Made by a program: the position numbers and the translations under genes. DNA of 64,000 nt from Cupriavidus pauculus (GTDB taxonomy: Bacteria > Pseudomonadota > Gammaproteobacteria > Burkholderiales > Burkholderiaceae), in the NCBI RefSeq assembly GCF_022179805.1, contig NZ_BPUO01000005.1, forward strand, positions 434,001 through 498,000, read 5' to 3'. Positions 7,949 to 30,141 of this stretch are shown here, in pieces; the stretch's first letter is position 1; every line of letters starts with the position of its first letter. The notes under the pieces were generated by a model. The model ran no database searches, was not told where the DNA came from, and saw nothing but the letters and a program-made list of their open reading frames with translations.

Positions 7949-10198
7949 TTACCAGCGGTAGCTGGCCGTGCCGATGATGGTGCGGCGGCGGCCGTAGTAG
8001 CAGTTGGTCGCGCTGTCGCACGCCGCCACGTAGGTCTTGTCCAGCAGGTTGTTGATGTTCAGGCGCAGCGTGTAGTGCTTGGCAAACGTATAGCTCGCGG
8101 CCAGGTCGAACAGCGTGAACGACGGCACCGTCGTCACGTTGGTCTGGTCGTAGGTCTTGCTCACGTAGCGCACGCCACCGCCCAGCCACACCCCTTGCAG
8201 GAAGCCGAAGTCGCTGCCCAGGCGGTAGTCCGCCCACAGCGAAGCCATGTGCTTCGGAATGTACTGCGGCGTCTTGCCTGCGTTCGGCGCGGCCGGGCCG
8301 GCTTCGGTCACTTCGGCATCGGTGTAGGTGTACGACGCCAGGACGTTGAAGTTCGGCGTCACAGCCCACGTGCCTTCCAGTTCCACGCCACGCGACCGCA
8401 CTTCACCGATCTGCGAGAACTGGCCCAGAACCGGCGACGTGGTCAGCACGTTCTGCTGCGTCAGGTTGAACAGCGACAACTGCGCAAAGCTGCGGCTGCC
8501 CACCGGCTGGAACTTCAGGCCGGCTTCGTACTGCTTGCCGGTGGTGGGCTTGGGCGAACCGCCGCCATACAGCGTGGTGGCGCCGGTCGGCTCGAACGAC
8601 GTCGAGTACGCGAAGTACGGCGACAGTCCGTACGGGCCTTCCCACAGCACGCCGGCACGGCCGGTGAACTTGCCGTCGTTGGTGCCGGTGTTGGCCACGG
8701 CGTTGGTGGCGATGGTACGCGTATCGGTATCGACGCGCGCCTTGTCGTAGCGGCCGGCTGCCTGGAACACCAGGCGGTCTGCCACGCGCAGCATGTCCTG
8801 CAGGTAGAAGCCGATCTGGCTGCGGCGCACGTCGCTGTCGGTCTGGTAGGCCGTCCGCACGAAATTGCCGTAGACCGGATTGAAGACGTTCAGCGCCGGC
8901 TCGGTGGTCGCCGTGCTGATGCCGTTGGCCGGCGTTACCGCGGTCTGGCCCAGCAGGCGGTCGAAATGCGAGTACGTGTAGTCAACGCCGGCCAGGATCG
9001 TGTGGTCAAACATGCCATGCTTGACCTTGACCTGTGCCTGGTTGTCCACCGTGAACACATCGAACGATTCGGTCGAGCGCAGGCCCAGGCGGCGCAGCAG
9101 GTACGGGCCATTCGGCGGGTTGGCCACCAGGCCGCTGTTGCTGCCGATGTTCTCGTAGCTCACGTACTGGTGCGCGTAGCGCAGGTTCTGGCGCAGCGTC
9201 AGCGTCTCGTTCACGCGGTGCGAGAACTCGTAGCCGGCGATGTACTGCTCGCGCTTGAAGCGGTCAAAGCCCGGTTCGCCCGTGAACAGGCTGGTCGGGA
9301 TCTTGGAACCGTTGGCCAGCGGCGTGATGGTGCCCAGCGCCGGCAGGAAGTTGGCGCTGTTGCCGGCGTTGTCGTGATAGATCTGCGTGTAGAGCGTGAA
9401 ATTGGTGTCCGCGCTCGGGCGCCACGTGATCTGCGGCGCGATGAACAGGCGGTCGTCGCCGGCCTTGTCGGTCTGCGTGCCGCTGTCGCGTGCCAGCGCG
9501 GTCAGGCGGTACAGCACCTTGCCGTCCTGGTCCAGGGCGCCGGTGAAGTCACCCGATACTTCCTTGCGGTCGTAGTTGCCGAAGCTCAGGTTGATCTCGT
9601 TCGACGATTCGGCCTGCGGACGCTTGCTGACCTGGTTCACCAGGCCGCCCGGCGACGTCTGGCCATACAGCACCGACGACGGCCCGCGCACGATGTCCAC
9701 GCGCTCCAGGCTGTACGGATCGATGTCCCAGTAGCCGTAGCCACCCGACCATGGCAGCTTCAGGCCGTCCAGGTACTGGCCGTTCTGCGCCGCGTTGAAG
9801 CCGCGGATGTAGAACGTGCCGCGCCGGGTGTCGACGATCGGCTGGGTACGCACGCCGGCGCTGTAGCGCAGCGATTCCTCGATGCTGGTCGAGCCCTGGC
9901 TGCGGATCTGGTCAGCGGTGATCACGCTGATCGACTGCGGCGTGTCCTCGATCGGTACGTCGGACTTGGTGCCCGACGTCGATTTCTTGCCAACCGGGCC
10001 GTAGTTCTCGGCCACGGTGTCGGCGCGCACGCTGACGGTCGGCAGCGTGGCCTCGCCGGTGGCTGCCGGCGTGGCGGTCTGCGTGGTGGTCTGCGCATAT
10101 GCAGCCTGCATCGATACGGCCAATGCCAGCGCGGTCAGCGCGAACGCTTGACGGCTCCCCTGGGTCTGGGCAGACCCGCCGTTTTTACCCCTTTTCAT
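7949..10198 (-). CDS. TonB-dependent ferric siderophore receptor (FhuE/FpvA-like)
   Basis: An outer-membrane receptor of 749 residues. A signal peptide ends at SMQAAYAQ (about residue 33). A TonB-box-like TLPTVSVRAD follows, then the plug with VPIEDTPQSISVIT and GFYIRG-type strands, and a barrel ending in GTASYRW with the usual aromatic C-terminus. There is no N-terminal signalling domain of FpvA/FecA type, so it should not itself trigger a sigma/anti-sigma cascade. ATG 10198 has AGGAGA six bases upstream; the open frame runs further to 10273 without signal-peptide logic. It lies directly downstream of the last NRPS gene and a Fur-like box, and should import the siderophore made by that operon. 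Confidence 0.92.
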   Translation of the reverse strand: MKRGKNGGSAQTQGSRQAFALTALALAVSMQAAYAQTTTQTATPAATGEATLPTVSVRADTVAENYGPVGKKSTSGTKSDVPIEDTPQSISVITADQIRSQGSTSIEESLRYSAGVRTQPIVDTRRGTFYIRGFNAAQNGQYLDGLKLPWSGGYGYWDIDPYSLERVDIVRGPSSVLYGQTSPGGLVNQVSKRPQAESSNEINLSFGNYDRKEVSGDFTGALDQDGKVLYRLTALARDSGTQTDKAGDDRLFIAPQITWRPSADTNFTLYTQIYHDNAGNSANFLPALGTITPLANGSKIPTSLFTGEPGFDRFKREQYIAGYEFSHRVNETLTLRQNLRYAHQYVSYENIGSNSGLVANPPNGPYLLRRLGLRSTESFDVFTVDNQAQVKVKHGMFDHTILAGVDYTYSHFDRLLGQTAVTPANGISTATTEPALNVFNPVYGNFVRTAYQTDSDVRRSQIGFYLQDMLRVADRLVFQAAGRYDKARVDTDTRTIATNAVANTGTNDGKFTGRAGVLWEGPYGLSPYFAYSTSFEPTGATTLYGGGSPKPTTGKQYEAGLKFQPVGSRSFAQLSLFNLTQQNVLTTSPVLGQFSQIGEVRSRGVELEGTWAVTPNFNVLASYTYTDAEVTEAGPAAPNAGKTPQYIPKHMASLWADYRLGSDFGFLQGVWLGGGVRYVSKTYDQTNVTTVPSFTLFDLAASYTFAKHYTLRLNINNLLDKTYVAACDSATNCYYGRRRTIIGTASYRW

Positions 10199-10243
10199 AT
10201 TTCTCCTGTTTTCTGCAGTTTTTCTGATGGCGCCCGACATTCT

Positions 10244-10264
10244 AAATACAAATAATTCGCATTT
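10244..10264 (-). promoter_or_regulatory. Fur-box-like palindrome upstream of the TonB receptor
   Basis: A 21-bp AT-rich near-palindrome in very GC-rich DNA: outer arms AAAT/ATTT and inner arms AAT/ATT around a central base, with a C/G match between. This resembles Fur boxes. It lies 46 bp upstream of the receptor start and 26 bp inside from the end of the last NRPS gene, which suggests an iron-repressed promoter for the receptor independent of the NRPS operon. Confidence 0.6.
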
Positions 10265-10289
10265 CCATGACAAGGGTGTTGCACTTTAC

Positions 10290-22166
<11,877 letters not shown>

Positions 22167-25100
22167 TCAGACTGACTCCAGGGAATTGGCGAACGCTTCG
22201 AGTTCCAGCAGGGCGGCTTCATCGGCATGGCGATGCTGCGCGGGCAGCGCAGCGGCCAGTTCGGCCAGCGACGCGGCGCCGAACAGCAGCGCCAGCGGCG
22301 CGTCGATACCGAGTTCGCCCTGGATGCGGGACAGAAGCTGGACGGCCAGCAGGGAATGGCCGCCCAATGCAAAGAAGTTGTCGTGGCGGCTCACAGCCGG
22401 CACGTGCAGCAGGTCTTGCCAGATGGCGGCCAGCCGCGTTTCCAGATCGCCCTGCGGCGGCTCGCCGGCAACCGGGGCCGGCGCATCGGCGCGGGGCAGC
22501 GCGCGGCGGTCGAGCTTGCCGTTGGCGGTCAGCGGCAAGGCGTCGAGCACGACGATCGCGGCCGGCACCATATGGCCCGGCAGTACGGCGGCCAGTGCGC
22601 GGCGTAGTTCTGCGGCATCGGCCTGCGTACCGGCATCGGGCACCGCGTAACCGACCAGTTGCAGGCCGCTGTCGGTGGATTCCGCCACGACGGCCGCCTG
22701 CCGAATGCCAGGCAGCGCGGCCAGTTGCGCACCGATTTCGCCCGGTTCCACACGGAAGCCGCGAATCTTGACCTGGTCGTCGATACGGCCCAGGTATTCG
22801 AACAGGCCATCGGCGCGGCGCCGCACGCGGTCGCCGGTGCGATAGAGCCGCGCGCCGCGTTGCGAGAACGGATCGGGCACGAAGCGGTCTGCCGTCAGCG
22901 CGGCACGGCCCAGGTAGCCGCGCGCCAGGCCGGGGCCGCCCAGGTACAGCTCGCCGGCCACGCCGTCAGGCAGCGGCGCCAGTGCGGCGTCGAGTACGTA
23001 TGCGACGGTATCGGGCAGCGGCTGGCCCAGTGGCAGGCCCGCGCCCGGTTGCGGCGTGGTACCGGCCACGTGCACCAGCACGCCAACCGTGGTTTCGGTC
23101 GGGCCATAGTGGTTGACCAGCCGGCAGCCGGGGCGGTCGGCATGGATGCGCGCACGCAGTGCCGCGTCGCAGGCTTCGCCGCCGAGCACCAGCGTGTGGG
23201 CCGGCAGCACGTCGTGCGGGGCCGCACCGGCAGCCGCCGCGCCATCGAGCAGCGCACGCAGATGGCTGGGCACGATCTTGAGCACGTCGATGCGGTGCGC
23301 GGCCATATAGCGCGCGAACGCGGCAGCGTCGAACACGCAACGGCGCTCGGGCAGGTGCAGCGCGGCGCCGCTGGCCAGCGCGCCGAACAGCACCGTATGG
23401 CCCAGGTCGGCGGCTGGCGTGGACACCATCGCCATACGCAGCCCAGGCGGCAGCGCCAGTTCCCCGAGCACGCCTTGTAGGTAGTGCGCGAGCGCGCCGT
23501 GGGACACGCCCACGCCCTTGGGCTGCCCCGTGGAGCCCGAGGTGTAGATCACGTAGGCCAGGTGGCTCGCGTGCAGGTTGACGGCTGGATTGGTGGCATC
23601 GCCCGCGTCCTGAGACTGACGGGACAGGTCGATGACATCGAGCGAGGCCGGCAGCGCAGGCAGCCGCTCCGCGTGCTGGGCCAGCAGCAGGGTCGCGCCG
23701 CTGTTGCCGATCATGTAGGCCAGGCGGTCGGCCGGGTACTCGGGGTCGAGCGGCACGTAGGCGCCACCCGCCTTCAGGATTGCCAGCAACGCCACGACCA
23801 TCTCGGCCGAGCGTTCGGCCAGGACCGCCACGGGCACGTCGGCGCCTATGCCGCGCGCCATCAGGTCGCGGGCCAGCAGGTTGGCGCGACGGTTCAGTTC
23901 GCGGTAGGTCAGGGTCTGGCCATCGGCCACCAGCGCCACGGCGTCGGGCGTGGTGGCGGCGTGGGCCTCGAAGCGGTAGTGCGCGAACGGGGGGATGGAC
24001 GCGGGAGTTTGGCCTTGCTCCCAGTCGCTCCATATGTGGCTCCCCTCTCCCGCGCTGCGGGAGAGGGGTTGGGGGTGAGGGTGTCGAGGCTCTGCTTGCC
24101 GATCCGTCTCAATTTGCACCGCCAAGCCCTCACCCCCAGCCCCTCTCCCGCCTTGCGGGAGAGGGGAGCAAACCAAGGGTGTCGGGTTGGTTATGCCGAT
24201 CTGCCCCAGCGCCCGGGCTGCATCGGCCGCCATCTGCTGCATTACAGCCAGCAGGCTTTGCGCCAGCATGCGTGCCTGCGCTTCGCCCAGCACGGCGCGG
24301 TCGAAGCGGCAGGTCAGGCGCAGCGTATCGGTGTGGGCCAGCACCAGCGTAAGCGGGTAGTTGGTTTCGGCGCGATTGCCGACGTTGCTGAACTGCAGGC
24401 CGCCGGGCGCGGTGCGCAGCGCCGCGTCGACCGGGTAGTTCTCGAACACGACGATCGAGTCGAACAGCGCCTGGCCCGCGTGGCCGGCCCAGCGTTGTAT
24501 GTCATACAGCGGCGTGTGCTCGTGCTCGCGCAGGGCCAGGTTCAACGCCTGCACGTCGCGCAGCCAGTCGCCCACGGCCTGACGCGGCTGCGGTGCGGCC
24601 ACCACGGGCAGCGTGTTGATGAACAGGCCGAGCATGCGCTCGGCGGCGGGCAGGTCGGCAGGGCGGCCAGCGACCGTGGCGCCAAATGCCACGCACGGCT
24701 GCCCGGTGCAACGCTGCAGCACCAGCAGCCACGCGGCTTGCACCAGCGTGTTCAGCGTCACCTTCTGCGCGCGTGCGAAGTTGGCCAGCGCGGTGGTATT
24801 GGCGGCATCGAGCATCAGGTGCTGCTCGGTGTGCCCGTGGCCCGCGTCGGGCGACGGCAGCGCGGCCAGCAGCCGGGTCGGTTGGTCGAGCGCCTGCAAC
24901 TGGCCGGTCCAGAACGATTCGCTCGCCGCGCCATCGCGCGCCTGCAGCCAGCCGATGTAGTCGGCAAAGCGGCTGCCGCTCGCTGCCATGGGCTCGCCCG
25001 CATAGTGGCGCAGCACCTCGCCCAGCAACTGCGCGGTGCTCCAGCCGTCCAGCAGCAGGTGGTGCACGGTCCAGACCAGATGGTGGCGCGTGGCGCCCGT

Positions 25101-28100
25101 GCGCAGCAGCGCCAGACGCATCAACGGCGGCGCGTTCAGGTCGAAGCGCTGGGCCAGTTGATCGGCCGCGAATCGGTCCAGGTCGACGGCATCGCGTCCG
25201 GTCCAGTCCTCGGCGATCACGGGCAGCGTCACATCCCTGGCCACCCATTGCAGCGGTTGATCTCCGCGATGGATAAAGCCGCAGCGCAGGCTGTCATGGC
25301 GGGCCAGCGCCGCCTGCCACGCGGCAATAAAGCGATCCGGGTCCAGGCCGTCGACGTCGACACGCAACTGGTTCGTATACGCACTGCCTTCGGGCGCATA
25401 GACGCAGTGGAACAGCATGCCAGACTGCATCGCCGACAGCGGGTACACGTCCTGAACACGCGCCGGGTCGAGTCCGAGCGCATCGAGCCGGGCCTGCGAC
25501 AGCCGCGCCAGCGGGAAGTCGGACGGCGTGAAGCCGCGTGCCTGGGCGCCGCAATGGCCGATTACGGCTTCCAGCTCGCGGCGCAGCGCTTGCGCCAGCC
25601 GTTCGATGGTGCTGGCCTGGTGCCGGGCGCAGCTGCAGGCCAGCGTCAGGCGCAACTGCCCGTCGATGACCTGGCCACCCACCGATAACGGGTGCGACAG
25701 CGGCGCGGTGGGGTCCTGCGTGGCGCCCGTGGCGGCGGTGGAAAGCTGCCACGGCGCGTTGTCGGCCAGCGTGGCATCGAACTGGCCCAGGTAGTTGAAG
25801 ACCACCTCGGGCGTTGGCACGGCGGCCAGCGCATTACGTTGAGCGGGCGTGCCCAGGCGTTGCATCAGCCCGAAGCCGATGCCTTCGCCAGGTACCGCAC
25901 GCAGTTGTTCCTTCACCGCCTGGATGGCCGGGCCGATGTCGGCCGTGGCATCAAGCGCCACCGGGTACAGCGTGGTGAACCAGCCGACCGTGCGGCTCAG
26001 GTCCAGCGCGTCGTCGACGCCGGTCACACGGCCGTGGCTTTCCAGGTCGACCAGCACTTGGGCGCGTCCGGTCCAGTCGGCCAGGGCGCGGGCCAGCGCG
26101 GTCAGCAGCAGATCGTTGACGCGCGTGCGGTAGGCCACGGGCGCTTGTTGCAGCAGCGCCTGGGTCAGCGCGGCCGGCAGCGACAGCGTGATCTCGGCGC
26201 GGTCGGCTACGCGCAGCGCGGCGCCAGGGTTGTCGGCCGGCAGCGAGCCGTCGATGCCGCGCAGCGATTGCCAGTGCGCCAGTTCTGCGTCACGTGACGC
26301 GGCATCGGCGCGCAGTGCGTGGGACCACTGCTGGTACGAAGCGGTGCGCGCGGGCAGCGTCGGCGCCGTGCCTTGCTGGCGCTGGCGATAGGCGGTCAGC
26401 AGGTCTTCGATCAGCACGCGCCACGACACACCGTCAACGGCCAGGTGGTGGATTGCGACCAGCAGTTGCCAGTGGCCGGCGGTGTCCAGCGCCACGGCGC
26501 GCAGCAGCGGGCCTTGCGCGATATCGAGGCTGCGCTGAACGGCGTCGCAATGGGCCACGCGTTCGGCTTCGGATGCGGCCTGGCGGACCCACAGCAGGTC
26601 CGTGGACGGTTCGGCGTCGGCATAGGATTGCTGCCAGCCGTCAGGTGTCTCGGCAAAGCGCAGGCGCAGCGCGTCGTGATGGGCGACGACATCGGCCAGG
26701 GCCAGGCCCAGTGCCGCGATGTCGGGCGCTTCGCTGCAATCGAGCAGTATGGCCTGGTTCCAGTGGTTGCGATTGCCCACAGGCATGGAGAGGAAGGCGT
26801 CCTGGATCGGCAGCAACGGCACGTCGCCGGTTGGGATGGCCTGGGCGGCGGCAACATCGTGCGCGACCGGGGTCGCAACGGCTGCCAGCTCGCCCAGCGT
26901 CTGGCGCTCGAACAACTGGCGCGGCGTGACCACCCAGCCTGCGGCGCGGGCGCGCGCCACGATTTGCAGGCTCAGGATCGAGTCGCCGCCGAGTTCGAAG
27001 AAATTGTCGGCGCGGCCGATGCGCGGCACGCCCAGCACCTCGGCCCAGATCCCGGCCAGCGCGATTTCGGCGGCGCCTTCGGGCGGCACGAACGCCTGGC
27101 CGCCATCGAATGACGGCTGCGGCAGCGCGTGGCGGTTCAGCTTGCCATTGGGCGTGAGCGGCAGCGCGGGCACCAGGACGAATGCGGCTGGCACCATGTA
27201 GTCCGGCAGTTCGGCGGCCAGGGCGTTCCGCAGCGCGGCGATGTCCGGCGCGCTGCCGGCCGCCGGCACCACGTAGGCCACCAGCCGTGCGCCAGCCGGG
27301 CCATCGACGGCCAGTACCGCGACATTGCCAACCGCGCCATGCGCCAGGATGCGCGCCTCGATCTCGCCCGGCTCGATACGGAAGCCGCGAATCTTGACCT
27401 GCTGGTCGATCCGGCCCAGGTATTCGAGCTGGCCGTCGGGCAGCCAGCGTGCCAGGTCGCCGGTGCGGTAGAGCCGCGCGCCATCATCGGCGAACGGGTC
27501 GGGAATGAAGCGTTCGGCGGTCAGCCCGGCCCGGTTCAGGTAGCCACGCGCCAGGCCGTCGCCGGCGATATGGAGTTCTCCGGCCACGCCGGGCGCCACC
27601 GGGTTCAGGCCCGGATCGAGCACGCGCATGCCAAGGTCCGGAATGCGGTCGCCAATCGGGCTGCGCGCGCGGCTGGCAGGGTCCAGATCGGCACGCGTGA
27701 TCGGGCGATACGTGACATGCACCGTGGTTTCGGTGATGCCGTACATATTGATCAGTTGCGGCGTGGCGTCACCAAAATGGTCGATCCACGGCTGTAGCGC
27801 CTGCGGGTCGAGCGCTTCGCCGCCAAAGATCACGTGACGCAACGCCAGCGGCGCGCCATACAGATCGGGCTGCGCCAGCAGCGCGCGGAAGGCCGACGGG
27901 GTCTGGTTCAGCACCGTCACGCGCTCGCGCTGCAGCAGCGCCACGAAGTCCTGCGGCGAGCGGCTCACGTCGAACGGCACGATCACAAGCTCGCCGCCAT
28001 GGCACAGCGCGCCGAAGATCTCCCAGACCGAGAAATCGAATGCGTAGGAGTGGAACAGCGTCCAGACGTCGTCGGCACAGAAGCCGAACCAGTGCTGCGT

Positions 28101-30119
28101 GGACGCCAGCAGCCGCGACAGGTTGCCGTGCTGCAGTTGCGCACCCTTGGGGCGTCCCGTGGAGCCGGAGGTGTAGATCACGTAGGCCAGGTGGTCGGGG
28201 CGAACCAGCACGTCCGGCGCGGTCTCGGGCCAGTTTCCGCCGTCGTCGGCATCGAGTTCCAGCGCCGGCAGGCCGTCGCGCTGCGGCAGCAGCCCGCGCA
28301 GACTGGCTTGCGTCAGCAGCGCGGAGATGCCGCTGTCGTCGAACAGGTAGGCCAGGCGCTCGGCCGGGTAGGCGGGGTCGAACGGCACGTAGGCGCCGCC
28401 AGCCTTGAGGATGGCTAGCAGGCCCACGATCATCGCGGGGGAGCGTTCGACGGCGATGCCGACGCGCACTTCGGGGCCCACGCCCAGCGCGATCAGGCGG
28501 TGCGCGAGCCGGTTGGCACGGCGTTCCAGCTCGCCATAGCTGACGCTGGTGTCGCCGTGGCGCAGCGCGATGGCGTCGGGCCGCGATTCGGCCTGGCGCT
28601 GGATCTGGCGATGGGCCGGCTCGGGCGACGGCACGCGCTGCAACGGACGGCCGGCGGCGAGCTGGTTGGCGAGGAACGCGTCGTCGCCGCCATCGGGCAG
28701 GCAATGGGCGGTCAGCGGCAGATCGGGCTGGGCCAGCAGGCCGGACAACTGCGTGACGTAGTGGCGCAGCATGCGCTGGGCCGTGGCGGCGTCGAACAGC
28801 GTGCTGTCGTATTCGAGCTGGAGCGTGATGGCGCCGACGCCGGGCCGGGTATCGATCTCGACGTCGAGGATCAGGTCGAATTTGGCGCCGGTGGCGCGTG
28901 CTTCGACGGGCACGGTTTGCAGGCCGGGCAGCGCCAGTGCGGCCGGGCCGGTGGTGGTGCGGAGGTTGAACATGACCTGGAACAGCGGGCTGCGGCCGGC
29001 ATCGCGCGGCACCTGCATGGTGTCGAGCAGCACTTCGAATGGCAGGTCGGCGTGTTGCAGGGCGCCCAGCGCATCAGCGCGCACCGCGTCGCACAGCGCG
29101 CGGCCTGTGATGCCGGGCACGGTGCGCGAGCGGTAGACATGGGTGTTGGCGAAGAAGCCCACCACATCGTCGTGGCCGTCGTCGCCGCGGCCCGCGTGCG
29201 GCACGCCTACCGCGAAATCGTCCTGGCCGGCATAGCGGGCCAGCAACGCCTGCCACGCCGCCAGCAGCGCCACGAACGGCGTGCTGCGCTGGGCCACGCA
29301 GAAGCCTTGCAGCGCGCTGGCCAGCGACGCGGGCAGCGTGGTCTCGACGCGCCGTGCAAGGCGCGCCGCATCGCCGCCATGCGGACGGTCGGTGGGCAGT
29401 TGCAGCGTGGGAACGTGGCTGCCCAGCATGTGCTGCCACCAGTCGCGCTGCGTGTCGAGCGCACCGCTGTCCAGCCGCTCGCGCTGGCGCCGCGCGTGGG
29501 CGGCAAAGCTGGCGGCCGGGGCGGGCAGGTTGGCGTCGTCGTCGGCCAGTGCCTGTGCGTAGGCCGAGGCCAGGTCACGCGCGATAATCGCGTTGGATAC
29601 GGCGTCGGACACGATATGGTGCAGCGACAGCAGCAGCACGTGATCGTCGGCGGCACGGGGCAGCAGCGTGGCGCGCAGCAGCGGCGCCTGGCCGAGATCG
29701 AACGGGCGCGCGGCTTCGGCGTCGATGCATGCCTGCAGCGCGTCGCCACCGGCGGCGAGCGGGGCCTGCCGCAGCGCGAACGGCGGCGCGTGCTCCACGA
29801 CTTGCCGGGGCAGCGCGCCGGGCGTGGCGGCGTCGGCAACGAAGCGCGTGCGCAGCGCAGGGTGGCGCGCGATCACGGCCCGCAGCGCGGCTTCCAGCGC
29901 GGCATGGTCCAGCGCGCCGCGCAGCACGAACGCGCGGGTCTGGTTATAGGCGGTGCTGCCCGGTTCGTACTGCAGCAGGAACCACAGCCGTTGCTGCGAG
30001 AACGACAGCGGTGCGTCGTCCGGGTTGGCTGCGGTGTCGGCAACGGGCACCGCGTCGGCGTCCTGTTCCAGCAGCAGCGCCAGCAGCGCTGCCTGATCGG
30101 AGGTCGAATGGGGCGTCAT
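22167..30119 (-). CDS. NRPS, two modules: C-A(Thr)-PCP-E-C-A(Asp)-PCP with in-frame repeat insertion
   Basis: A 2650-residue synthetase. Approximate core positions: C1 HHIVSDA 168; A1 651; PCP1 1045; E HHLAVDG 1225; C2 HHLLLDG 1685; A2 2193; PCP2 2586. The A1 pocket residues read D-F-W-N-I-G-M-V-H-K, the standard threonine code. A2 reads D-L-T-K-V-G-H-V-G-K, the aspartate code. The E domain predicts D-(allo)Thr. No interface domain precedes the second Asp module, so beta-hydroxylation there is not expected. Residues about 1984-2027, in the C2-A2 linker, are encoded by a palindromic repeat found elsewhere between genes. ATG 30119 begins [16 protein letters not shown]; the open frame extends 105 codons upstream into the previous NRPS gene but without domain character. 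The gene starts 22 bp after the preceding NRPS stop. Confidence 0.93.
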   Translation of the reverse strand: MTPHSTSDQAALLALLLEQDADAVPVADTAANPDDAPLSFSQQRLWFLLQYEPGSTAYNQTRAFVLRGALDHAALEAALRAVIARHPALRTRFVADAATPGALPRQVVEHAPPFALRQAPLAAGGDALQACIDAEAARPFDLGQAPLLRATLLPRAADDHVLLLSLHHIVSDAVSNAIIARDLASAYAQALADDDANLPAPAASFAAHARRQRERLDSGALDTQRDWWQHMLGSHVPTLQLPTDRPHGGDAARLARRVETTLPASLASALQGFCVAQRSTPFVALLAAWQALLARYAGQDDFAVGVPHAGRGDDGHDDVVGFFANTHVYRSRTVPGITGRALCDAVRADALGALQHADLPFEVLLDTMQVPRDAGRSPLFQVMFNLRTTTGPAALALPGLQTVPVEARATGAKFDLILDVEIDTRPGVGAITLQLEYDSTLFDAATAQRMLRHYVTQLSGLLAQPDLPLTAHCLPDGGDDAFLANQLAAGRPLQRVPSPEPAHRQIQRQAESRPDAIALRHGDTSVSYGELERRANRLAHRLIALGVGPEVRVGIAVERSPAMIVGLLAILKAGGAYVPFDPAYPAERLAYLFDDSGISALLTQASLRGLLPQRDGLPALELDADDGGNWPETAPDVLVRPDHLAYVIYTSGSTGRPKGAQLQHGNLSRLLASTQHWFGFCADDVWTLFHSYAFDFSVWEIFGALCHGGELVIVPFDVSRSPQDFVALLQRERVTVLNQTPSAFRALLAQPDLYGAPLALRHVIFGGEALDPQALQPWIDHFGDATPQLINMYGITETTVHVTYRPITRADLDPASRARSPIGDRIPDLGMRVLDPGLNPVAPGVAGELHIAGDGLARGYLNRAGLTAERFIPDPFADDGARLYRTGDLARWLPDGQLEYLGRIDQQVKIRGFRIEPGEIEARILAHGAVGNVAVLAVDGPAGARLVAYVVPAAGSAPDIAALRNALAAELPDYMVPAAFVLVPALPLTPNGKLNRHALPQPSFDGGQAFVPPEGAAEIALAGIWAEVLGVPRIGRADNFFELGGDSILSLQIVARARAAGWVVTPRQLFERQTLGELAAVATPVAHDVAAAQAIPTGDVPLLPIQDAFLSMPVGNRNHWNQAILLDCSEAPDIAALGLALADVVAHHDALRLRFAETPDGWQQSYADAEPSTDLLWVRQAASEAERVAHCDAVQRSLDIAQGPLLRAVALDTAGHWQLLVAIHHLAVDGVSWRVLIEDLLTAYRQRQQGTAPTLPARTASYQQWSHALRADAASRDAELAHWQSLRGIDGSLPADNPGAALRVADRAEITLSLPAALTQALLQQAPVAYRTRVNDLLLTALARALADWTGRAQVLVDLESHGRVTGVDDALDLSRTVGWFTTLYPVALDATADIGPAIQAVKEQLRAVPGEGIGFGLMQRLGTPAQRNALAAVPTPEVVFNYLGQFDATLADNAPWQLSTAATGATQDPTAPLSHPLSVGGQVIDGQLRLTLACSCARHQASTIERLAQALRRELEAVIGHCGAQARGFTPSDFPLARLSQARLDALGLDPARVQDVYPLSAMQSGMLFHCVYAPEGSAYTNQLRVDVDGLDPDRFIAAWQAALARHDSLRCGFIHRGDQPLQWVARDVTLPVIAEDWTGRDAVDLDRFAADQLAQRFDLNAPPLMRLALLRTGATRHHLVWTVHHLLLDGWSTAQLLGEVLRHYAGEPMAASGSRFADYIGWLQARDGAASESFWTGQLQALDQPTRLLAALPSPDAGHGHTEQHLMLDAANTTALANFARAQKVTLNTLVQAAWLLVLQRCTGQPCVAFGATVAGRPADLPAAERMLGLFINTLPVVAAPQPRQAVGDWLRDVQALNLALREHEHTPLYDIQRWAGHAGQALFDSIVVFENYPVDAALRTAPGGLQFSNVGNRAETNYPLTLVLAHTDTLRLTCRFDRAVLGEAQARMLAQSLLAVMQQMAADAARALGQIGITNPTPLVCSPLPQGGRGAGGEGLAVQIETDRQAEPRHPHPQPLSRSAGEGSHIWSDWEQGQTPASIPPFAHYRFEAHAATTPDAVALVADGQTLTYRELNRRANLLARDLMARGIGADVPVAVLAERSAEMVVALLAILKAGGAYVPLDPEYPADRLAYMIGNSGATLLLAQHAERLPALPASLDVIDLSRQSQDAGDATNPAVNLHASHLAYVIYTSGSTGQPKGVGVSHGALAHYLQGVLGELALPPGLRMAMVSTPAADLGHTVLFGALASGAALHLPERRCVFDAAAFARYMAAHRIDVLKIVPSHLRALLDGAAAAGAAPHDVLPAHTLVLGGEACDAALRARIHADRPGCRLVNHYGPTETTVGVLVHVAGTTPQPGAGLPLGQPLPDTVAYVLDAALAPLPDGVAGELYLGGPGLARGYLGRAALTADRFVPDPFSQRGARLYRTGDRVRRRADGLFEYLGRIDDQVKIRGFRVEPGEIGAQLAALPGIRQAAVVAESTDSGLQLVGYAVPDAGTQADAAELRRALAAVLPGHMVPAAIVVLDALPLTANGKLDRRALPRADAPAPVAGEPPQGDLETRLAAIWQDLLHVPAVSRHDNFFALGGHSLLAVQLLSRIQGELGIDAPLALLFGAASLAELAAALPAQHRHADEAALLELEAFANSLESV
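24039..24169 (-). repeat. REPIN-like palindromic repeat inside the NRPS gene
   Basis: Two inverted copies of a hairpin unit (outer arms GCTCCCCTCTCCCGC and its complement, each followed by a G- or C-rich GGGGGTGAGGG-type tail) flank about 45 bases of unique sequence. The same architecture and a recognisably related core occur at 43824-43951 (opposite orientation) and 63107-63229. Here the element is translated in frame on the minus strand, giving segments such as [15 protein letters not shown] and [13 protein letters not shown]. The equivalent linker in the other modules has no such sequence. Confidence 0.9.
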
Positions 30120-30141
30120 GAATCGGGTCCTGAAAGCGAAG

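Noticed and set aside
7088..10255. A 1055-residue plus-strand open frame
   Set aside because: It is antisense to the PepSY and TonB receptor genes and has the same low-complexity look; codon-position GC bias explains it.
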